From Pelobates cultripes (Eukaryota; Chordata; Amphibia; Anura; Pelobatidae): a stretch of DNA of 64,000 nt. The DNA lies in the NCBI GenBank assembly GCA_933207985.1, contig OW240912.1:254590946-254654945 (forward strand). The letters run 5' to 3'. The notes below the pieces were generated by a model. The model saw only the letters and a program-made list of their open reading frames with translations, made no database searches and was not told where the DNA came from. Positions 52,885-61,427 of the stretch are shown in pieces (position 1 is the first letter of the stretch; every line of letters begins with the position of its first letter). Both the position numbers and the translations under genes were made by a program.

Positions 52885-54035
52885 CAAAAACAAATATGAA
52901 TACCGCACTCAAAAAAGATAATTCTTGTGAAATCTAAACTGTATTGAATTGCAAGAATATTTATTATAATAGTAATTCATAGGTTAATCAAGTAAACCTT
53001 AGTGAAGTTCATTCCAATCATATATATACATCGATTATTTACATATATACACACAAAAAACCTCCCTGTGCTGAATTTCATGAACTATATATCTATATAC
53101 ATAGGTTGTGGATCCAAAAAATATATGAAAATAAAATGTCCAGAAAAATATAGTAAAAAAGGAAAAAAGGCAGAAAAAAAGCAAAAAAGGAAAAGAAGAA
53201 AAAATGAATGAAAAAATGTTTATATTTTCCAGTCCTATTGATAGTCCAAAATATAGTGCACTATATACTTCATATAATTCATAAATTTATAGATGGATCT
53301 CACGTGAACTTGATAGTATATTCAGTAAGAGGGTGGTAGATCTTGTAGATGATGTATATTGAATCAAAGTGAAGATGGGTGAAAATGAGTTGTAGCTCAA
53401 TGAAAAAGTAAGCACTCGTCCCTTTTGTAGTATCTGGTCAGTCTAGCAGGTTTTTTCCTGAGTTCGAAATCGTGGGCAGTCCTGTGAATCGGGCTGAAAT
53501 GGGCTGCGCGCTCGGGACGTTCCTGTCCCTTCAAAGGCCCCTGTTCCTCTCCGTCCTGCCAAAGTATAAGCATATCACTTAAATATCCTCATTAGGCGGC
53601 AAAAAACGCCGCGGCCACTCCTTGCTGTTCTTCCGCCTACTGACGTCAGCGTGCGTCGCTACGTCATACGCATTCAACTAAACTTTATTGTTCACATACA
53701 TATTGTATAATGACAAAATTAAAGGGAAATCTCACATAGACATAAGTAACTATGTAATGCAAATGATTACAAAGGCAATGGAATTGTTCATGCAAACTAA
53801 ATAGTGCTCGAATCTAAAGCAGTCTTAAACCTGAAAGACAAAATATACTCAAGAGAAAAGAAACAGAAAATAGTAGTTAAATATATTTAAAAAACCTAAC
53901 TAATGTGTGATTATTACATAGCTCACCTGCAACAGATGATCAAGAGAACAGGAATATCTGTAACTATAGATCAGTAGAATAGTCAGCTAAGAAAAAGAAA
54001 AAATAATAAAAGATGGATTGTCTATATCTATTGCA
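52885..54035 (-). repeat. Left arm of the large inverted repeat
   Basis: 1151 bp, pairing with 54788-55962. It contains purine-rich AAAAAAGG runs near 53155-53205 and a GC-rich part near 53480-53660. Length differences are mainly in the A-rich run. Confidence 0.92.
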
Positions 54036-54443
54036 ACAATAGAAAACAATGTTCAAAAGATTCCAAACAATAAGTAAAAAGAAAAAAGAAAAGAGAAAAA
54101 AAGTACAAAGAACAAACAATAAAAATGATATAGAAAAAATGTGTTAAATGAAAAAAGATCCTCATTAAAAAGTTTTTTGTTGTAGCAAAATTTGAGAAAA
54201 ATGGAAAGAAAATTGAAAAATAAAAATAAAAATACAGAGTATGCAACTCACCTGTCTCATATTGCCCCACCGTGCCCCTGGGTCCCGTATGTGGGAAACC
54301 CTGTGCTGATGGCAGGTAGCGGACCCAAAGCGGTCAAAATGTTGGCAGGGAAGAACATCGGACCAAAACTGGTCAAGGGGAGCCTCTGTAAGGAGCAGAA
54401 AATCATAGAGCAGACAATAAATGCAAAAAGAGGAAAAAACTTC

Positions 54444-54770
54444 TCACAAGAAATGTTTAAGGTCATAATCTTCATTAAGCCCTAATGGTGACAAAGTCTC
54501 CAAGGTACTTATCCATTTTGTTTCTCTTTGTAATAAAAGTTTCTGTCTATCCCCTCCTCTGCGTAGAGGTGGAATTCTGTCCAAGACTTGAAACCTTAAC
54601 TGGTTTACGTTATGACCATATGCTTTAAAATGTCTGGGTACCGGAGCCTCCACTTTATTGTGTTGTAATGCTGCCCTAATGCTCCTTTTGTGCTCCCCTA
54701 TCCGCTCTTTCACTGGCCTGATGGTCTCCCCCACATACAGGAGTCCACAGGGACACTTGAGAGCATACAC
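54444..54770 (-). pseudogene. GIY-YIG endonuclease domain of Penelope-like element, C-terminal end
   Basis: 108 open residues in the minus frame. Reads YALKCPCGLLYVGETIRPVK (GIY-YIG with Y..YVGET), KERIGEHKRS (catalytic Arg context), GHN, and RETKWISTLETLSPLGLNE with the catalytic Glu and the conserved PxGLNE end. In these elements the nuclease nicks DNA to prime reverse transcription. The RT, normally upstream, is missing because the right arm starts only 17 bp beyond. The Met at the start is not a true initiation site. Confidence 0.85.
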
Positions 54771-54787
54771 AACAAAGTCGCAATAGA

Positions 54788-55962
54788 TGCAATAGATATA
54801 GACAATCCATCTTTTATTATTTTTTCTTTTTCTTAGCTGACTATTCTACTGATCTATAGTTACAGATATTCCTGTTCTCTTGATCATCTGTTGCAGGTGA
54901 GCTATGTAATAATCACACATTAGTTAGGTTTTTTAAATATATTTAACTACTATTTTCTGTTTCTTTTCTCTTGAGTATATTTTGTCTTTCAGGTTTAAGA
55001 CTGCTTTAGATTCGAGCACTATTTAGTTTGCATGAACAATTCCATTGCCTTTGTAATCATTTGCATTACATAGTTACTTATGTCTATGTGAGATTTCCCT
55101 TTAATTTTGTCATTATACAATATGTATGTGAACAATAAAGTTTAGTTGAATGCGTATGACGTAGCGACGCACGCTGACGTCAGTAGGCGGAAGAACAGCA
55201 AGGAGTGGCCGCGGCGTTTTTTGCCGCCTAATGAGGATATTTAAGTGATATGCTTATACTTTGGCAGGACGGAGAGGAACAGGGGCCTTTGAAGGGACAG
55301 GAACGTCCCGAGCGCGCAGCCCATTTCAGCCCGATTCACAGGACTGCCCACGATTTCGAACTCAGGAAAAAACCTGCTAGACTGACCAGATACTACAAAA
55401 GGGACGAGTGATTACTTTTTCATTGAGCTACAACTCATTTTCACCCATCTTCACTTTGATTCAATATACATCATCTACAAGATCTACCACCCTCTTACTG
55501 AATATACTATCAAGTTCACGTGAGATCCATCTATAAATTTATGAATTATATGAAGTATATAGTGCTCTATATTTTGGACTATCAATAGGACTGGAAAATA
55601 TAAACATTTTTTCATTCATTTTTTCTTCTTTTTTTCTTTTTCTTTTTTTCTTTTTTTCCTTTTTGCTTTTTTTCTGCCTTTTTTCCTTTTTTACTATATT
55701 TTTCTGGACATTTTATTTTCATATATTTTTTGGATCCACAACCTATGTATATAGATATATAGTTCATGAAATTCAGCACAGGGAGGTTTTTTGTGTGTAT
55801 ATATGTAAATAATCGATGTATATATATGATTGGAATGAACTTCACTAAGGTTTACTTGATTAACCTATGAATTACTATTATAATAAATATTCTTGCAATT
55901 CAATACAGTTTAGATTTCACAAGAATTATCTTTTTTGAGTGCGGTATTCATATTTGTTTTTG
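54788..55962 (+). repeat. Right arm of the large inverted repeat
   Basis: 1175 bp, reverse complement of the left arm. Its T-rich run near 55620-55690 is about 20 bp longer than the matching A-rich run. Confidence 0.92.
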
Positions 55963-57298
55963 TGTCTATAATACAGTGTGTCTCTCTCTATAATACAGTG
56001 TGTGTCTATAATACAGTGTGTCTCTCTATAATACAGTGTGTCTCTCTCTATAATACAGTGTGTGTCTATAATACAGTGTGTGTCTCTCTATAATACAGTG
56101 TGTCTCTATAATACAGTGTGTGTCTCTCTATAATACAGTGTGTCTCTATAATACAGTGTGTCTCTCTCTATAATACAGTGTGTGTCTATAATACAGTGTG
56201 TCTCTCTCTATAATACAGTGTGTGTCTATAATACAGTGTGTCTCTCTATAATACAGTGTCTCTCTATAATACAGCGTGTCTCTCTCTCTATAATACAGTG
56301 TGTCTCTGTCTCTATAATACAGTGTCTCTCTATAATACAGTGTGTGTCTCTATAATACAGTGTGTCTCTCTCTATAATAGTGTGTGTCTCTCTATAATAC
56401 AGTGTGTCTCTCTCTATAATACAGTGTCTCTCTCTATAATACAGTGTGTCTCTCTTTCTATAATACAGTGTGTGTCTCTCTCTATAATACAGTGTGTGTC
56501 TATAATACAGTGTGTGTGTCTCTATAATACACTGTGTGTGTCTCTCTATAATACAGTGTGTGTCTCTATAATACAGTGTGTGTCTCTATAATACAGTGTC
56601 TCTCTATAATACAGTGTGTCTCTCTCTCTATAATACAGTGTGTCTCTGTCTCTATAATACAGTGTCTCTCTATAATACAGTGTGTGTCTCTCTATAATAC
56701 AGTGTGTCTCTATAATACAGTGTGTGTCTCTATAATACAGTGTGTCTCTCTCTATAATACAGTGTGTGTCTATAATACAGTGTGTCTCTCTATAATACAG
56801 TGTGTGTCTCTCTATAATACAGTGTCTCTCTATAATACAGTGTGTCTCTCTCTCTATAATACAGTGTGTCTCTGTCTCTATAATACAGTGTCTCTCTATA
56901 ATACAGTGTGTGTCTCTATAATACAGTGTCTCTCTCTCTATAATACAGTGTGTGTCTCTCTATAATACAGTGTGTCTCTCTCTATAATACAGTGTGTGTC
57001 TCTCTATAATACAGTGTGTGTCTCTCTATAATACAGTGTGTCTCTCTCTCTATAATACAGTGTGTCTCTCTCTCTATAATACAGTGTGTCTCTCTCTCTA
57101 TAATACAGTGTGTGTCTATAATACAGTGTGTGTGTCTCTATAATACACTGTGTGTGTCTCTCTATAATACAGTGTGTGTCTCTATAATACAGTGTGTCTC
57201 TATAATACTGTGTGTGTGTCTCTATAATACAGTGTGTCTCTATAATACAGTGTGTGTCTCTCTATAATATAGTGTGTCTCTCTATAATACAGTGTGTC
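55963..57298 (+). repeat. Satellite with TATAATACAG core, block 3
   Basis: About 1.3 kb of the same 18-26 bp units as 48573-49975. Block 3 ends at a hAT-like sequence. Confidence 0.95.
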
Positions 57299-57425
57299 CA
57301 GGGCCGGACTGGGGATACAAAGCAGCCCTGAAAAAAAAAATTTGGTGCCAGCCCCATAAATCACTGCGCCATATATTGTCGCGTGTAATATGTAAGGCTA
57401 TGTCTTGCCATGACAGATGATTGAG

Positions 57426-57458
<33 letters not shown>

Positions 57459-57460
57459 TG
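57299..57460 (+). mobile_element. hAT-like fragment and TA microsatellite
   Basis: CAGGGCCGGACTGGGG start, then GATACAAAGCAGCCCTG and the CCATATATTGTCGCGTG block shared with 37161-37303. A TA repeat lies at about 57431-57460. No right end located. Confidence 0.65.
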
Positions 57461-58428
57461 CTTTTTCTAATATAAAATATTGGTCCTTTCAGGGTAAAAC
57501 GTTTAATTATACAGTAAGCATACTCACATGCAGACACAGGCAATTTCACTGACATCTCAATGACACACACAAGCTCATTGATACACAGCCTCATAGACAA
57601 ACAATCTCACTGATATACATCAGCTCATTGACATAAAAGCACAAGCTCGCTCACTCACTAGCAGGCACACGCATTCAAGCAAGCTCACTCACTAGCAGAT
57701 GCACACACAAAGCTTAATTTAGTGGTACTGGTGTCTATAGCATGTCCCTACAGGCTCAGTGAAAAGGCAGTGTTTACATTGCTTCAAAGTGACAATGCTA
57801 GTGACAGTCACTCAGACGGTCACTAGAGGTACATCCTGTGTCAGTGCACCTACATTCAGGGCCTCCACACTCTGTAGGTGCTGAATGTTCCCCATAGAGA
57901 TACATTGATTCAATGCATCTCTATGAGGAGATGCTGATTTGGAGTGGCGTTTTGCAGCCAATCCTATGGCAAAGCATTGGATTGGCTGAGATTATCAAGC
58001 TTGATGATCTCAGCTATAGAGGCAGGGCCAGTCGAGGGGAGACCAGCATGCTGCGTGGGGAAAAAAAAGGTGAGCAAAAACACTATTTTTAAACACACAT
58101 ATACACCATGACAGACACAGAAACACACATATACCATGACAGATACACACCCCATGACAGACACAAACACACACCATGACAGAACATGACACAGACAGAC
58201 TATGACACAGACAGACCCACACACCATGGCACAGACAGACTCACACACACCCCATGATGGAAAGACACACACACATCCCATGATGGAAAGACACACACCC
58301 CCCCCCCCAGGGCGGACAGACACACACCCCATGACGGACAGACACACACACCATGACACAGACACACCATGACGGACAGACAGACACACACCAGACAGAC
58401 ACACATACCCACACCATACAGACAGACT
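57461..58428. other. Non-coding: MITE-family remnant and CATGACAGACA minisatellite
   Basis: 57714-58060 resembles the interior of the GGGACACTATAGTCACC family (GGCAGTGTTTACATTG, ATGAGGAGATGCTGATTTGG). 58080-58428 is an irregular ACACACCATGACAGACA repeat ending at the LTR of the endogenous retrovirus. Minus frames here are repeat artefacts. Confidence 0.65.
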
Positions 58429-60026
58429 GTGGGGATATTTATGGGATAATAATAGTAACAGTGAGAATTGCCCACTAATTCAATTCTCAGATCCCAAAGA
58501 ACGTTTATCGTGTTAAGTGGAATGTATTTCATATAATAATATCACAATGTATAAAAATAGATTTTTATTTATAATGACAAATTAATAATAATAATATTAT
58601 ATGTAACATGCATAACAATAATCAATGAATATTCAGTACAAAATTATATGCAATACAAAGAAATGGGTATTACGTTTCAATGGCTAAATAGCTCATTATC
58701 TGTCAAGACTTCTACGATTTATGAGGTATCCTTAACACAGGCTGAAAGTGAAACTTTTCACACAGAGAACAGAATTCCTCAGAGTGCAGCATAAGGTCGT
58801 AAAGTTTAGCAGACAGTTAGAATAACCCTTTCAATGCTGGCTAGATCTCCTAGGTAGTTAAGATCTACTCTTATGTATTTTTAAATAAAATAACATTTAA
58901 ACCAGTTTAAATTCATTTTCTTGAAAACAATCCAATAAGAGAATCTACATATTATATAAGCAGATTTTTAATTTGTCTAAAAGATATCTATCTTAATTTA
59001 GAGCAAATCAATACACCTGGATAAAAACAGCGGTATGCTAACACGTGATAATATCACATCAATATATAATTATTCTTAATTCCACCTGCAGAATGGAATG
59101 GTTATAACTATATATTCTTAGTTAACTAAGATTTCTTAATATGGAAATCTGACCGTGCTTTATCCAGTCATATATAATGCTATTAATACATTTTAATTAA
59201 TTTAATTTAATGAAACCAGTATAATTACCAGTTGAGTAGATATTTCATCCGATTGGTAGCCTCAGGAACTTATTTGGATGTCTCTCTCTGCATGGAGGTT
59301 GGAGTCCCCAAACTTCCAATTCCTCTCTCCTCTTTTTCTTTGCATCTCTTGCATCTGCCTCCTTCGTATTTCTTGTATCCCCTATCTTCCCTTTGTCCTA
59401 ACTTTTAAAGGGCCAGACTCTCTGTACGTCATCAGTTGATAACCCAATAGAAGCACTAGAGGTGTGGTTATCTTCCAGATCGCAAATTAGTTATTTGGTC
59501 TGTAGAGGGCAGTCTTGTCCCACTAAACATACCTATCCAGGAAAGAGTTAACTTTTCCTGGTGGCTATTTTGACGTCATTTTGCGTTATCTTTATAGCGC
59601 CATAATTTAAAATTTCAAAGGGTTTCTTAAATTTTGTCCAGACTTAGCGTCTGCAATTCCTGCCATAATTTCTGATATGACAGATCATGAACTAAGTTTA
59701 CCCTTTTCCATACAATGGTACCTTATATATATAGACAGTTAAATATTAAATTATTTAATCTTCTCTGTCACAATTGTCTGGGTTTAGATTTGATTATATT
59801 CCATTAGCATTAGACAGTCTGTCCAGCCCCCTTCCTTATCACTTGGCTTGTATATACCATGCATTCCTCAGATCTGGGAAAGTGGTTAGCTTGCAGATAG
59901 AAATATAGTGTCTTTTTGTTAACTTGAAATAACAAAATGGAGTCTGGTCTGTTCAGAGTGACTCAGAATATACACTTTTAGTTTCTATCATAGCACAAAA
60001 TGTCTGCCGATATAAATACTCTGACA
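58429..60026 (-). mobile_element. 3' LTR of an endogenous retrovirus
   Basis: About 1.6 kb. On the minus strand it starts TGTCAGAGTATTT at 60026, after the polypurine tract, and ends ATATCCCCACA at 58429. The other LTR lies outside the window, so the ends are inferred from TG...CA and the polypurine tract. No credible gene within it. Confidence 0.72.
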
Positions 60027-60042
60027 TAACCCCCCTTTAGTG
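60027..60042 (-). promoter_or_regulatory. Polypurine tract of the endogenous retrovirus
   Basis: The minus strand reads CACTAAAGGGGGGTTA directly before the LTR. This is the plus-strand primer position. Confidence 0.75.
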
Positions 60043-60093
60043 CATTTCATAGCCAAAATTAATTTAGCTTATGAATAAGCACTATAGAAGTTA

Positions 60094-61062
60094 TCAGACA
60101 TATTGTGCAATCACATCATTTCTAACATAGTACATTATTTTCATTTGACAAATGTCTTTGGGAGTTACATATGGTATGGTCAATAAAAAGCAAATCTCCA
60201 TACGTTCCGGATCAATTAAGAGAGGTATAGCGCTCCCCATCTCAAAGGCCAGATTTAATTGCATAGGCTCAATTGTCTCTCCATCCACATTGGCAAGCAT
60301 CGCATGAACAATATCCTTGGATACAAAATACAGAGGTATGCGTCCCCCTGCCAATTCGATCATTCCAGTTTGCACTTCGTCAAGAAAAGCAAGTGTGTGG
60401 AACAATATTGGGTCATGCAGAAATAAAAGTTCACGCTTGAATAAGTCATGACTTTGGTGCAACTCAGTGGATTTGGCAATTAACTCTGAATGCAAATTTG
60501 TTGTAACAACTGTGTCTTCCACAATAGTTAACACGTCTTGGAGAAGTGTTCTTTGCTGTTGTATCACCTGATGAATATCGTTAATGTGTTGCTTTAGCGC
60601 ATAGATTTCCATATCCAGCTTTTGGACAGTAATAGAGTTGGCTGCAGACATTCCAGTTGCGACAACTGCACCGACAGTGGCACAAACTAATGCAACAATT
60701 ATAGCGGTGAGGAACCTTTTGGGTCGGTTGCTCATCGGAATAGAACTGGATACAAATGGTTTCCGGGCTTGCTCCAAGATGTTTCGCACACGGTCCTGTG
60801 CTCTTTGGAGGTGCATCTGGTACCAAGTCTGTAACTCAGGAAGCTGCATCGATGAAATGTTGTATGCCTTCTCGATGGAAATCTTGGGGTCCAAGCTGAC
60901 GAACACACGTCGGGTCAGGATCCTCTTCTCTGTTAAGATGAACCCTGGTGTCTCTTGAATCAGGATGCCGGAGGATGGTCCCATCTCTGCGATCGGGTCG
61001 GTCCGTAGCTCTTGGCACAGGAGCAGTACGATCCAGAAACACGCCACATCCTTCTTGGACAT
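60094..61062 (-). CDS. env: Endogenous retrovirus Env, truncated; class I fusion-protein layout
   Basis: 322 residues. A hydrophobic N-terminal stretch (about 6-17, FWIVLLL) may be a signal peptide. A furin-type site (RPKR, 113-116) is followed at once by a hydrophobic, Gly/Ala-rich fusion peptide (117-140), then a long heptad region (about 144-187). Only about 90 residues separate the signal peptide from the cleavage site, unlike the large surface subunit of usual retroviruses. This resembles F-type fusion glycoproteins of non-segmented negative-strand viruses, reported for lokiretroviruses. A stop follows the IAQYV end, with no transmembrane anchor; only 67 bp remain to the LTR, so the second heptad region and anchor are lost, probably through deletion. 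Confidence 0.7.
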   Translation of the reverse strand: MSKKDVACFWIVLLLCQELRTDPIAEMGPSSGILIQETPGFILTEKRILTRRVFVSLDPKISIEKAYNISSMQLPELQTWYQMHLQRAQDRVRNILEQARKPFVSSSIPMSNRPKRFLTAIIVALVCATVGAVVATGMSAANSITVQKLDMEIYALKQHINDIHQVIQQQRTLLQDVLTIVEDTVVTTNLHSELIAKSTELHQSHDLFKRELLFLHDPILFHTLAFLDEVQTGMIELAGGRIPLYFVSKDIVHAMLANVDGETIEPMQLNLAFEMGSAIPLLIDPERMEICFLLTIPYVTPKDICQMKIMYYVRNDVIAQYV

Positions 61063-61427
61063 CTTTCGACAGTCACGGATCAGGAACTCGTTTCAGACTT
61101 ATCTACTAATGATTCAAGGTTTGTTAAGCATACAAACTTATAACAGTGTGACATCACTTGGCCTAGGACAACACATTATTACGATTCATCACATATGTAT
61201 TCTGTCTAATTCTATTTTTATAACTTCATCCCTCACTACATTTATTACTGACTCTTCAGCAATTTGCCTATAGCAGTTAAACAAGCTAGTAACCTGCTTA
61301 TAAAATGTAGTTATTGGATGGCAAGGAAATGGTTAATGACATGAACGTACATGAGATCATGGCACATCACAACATTTCACAACATTTCACATCATACTAT
61401 ACCACGTGAATCAAGCATTCATCCAGG
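61063..61427 (-). other. Interval between pol and env of the endogenous retrovirus
   Basis: 365 bp without a convincing open frame on the viral strand. It may carry splice signals for env or a decayed small gene; nothing specific is visible. Confidence 0.4.

Larger units (their letters stand above)
52801..55962 (-). mobile_element. Penelope-like retroelement with 1.15-kb inverted arms
   Basis: Arms 52885-54035 and 54788-55962 are reverse complements with few visible differences; a 752-bp spacer holds the end of a GIY-YIG coding region on the minus strand. The arrangement fits a 5'-truncated Penelope-like element whose 3' UTR is preceded by an inverted partial copy, a structure known for this class. 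An extra 84 bp at the left (52801-52884) is present only once. Flanks are satellite units, so the target duplication cannot be measured. Confidence 0.75.

Noticed and set aside
53370..53480. Hammerhead ribozyme in the Penelope-like arms
   Set aside because: CCTGAGTTCGAAATC lacks the CTGANGA core spacing, so no hammerhead can be claimed there.
48573..57298. CRISPR-like repeated array
   Set aside because: Units are contiguous and variable in length without unique spacers; a eukaryotic satellite.
57964..58532. Cys/Val-rich minus frames near the retroviral LTR
   Set aside because: Translation of the CATGACAGACACAC repeat.
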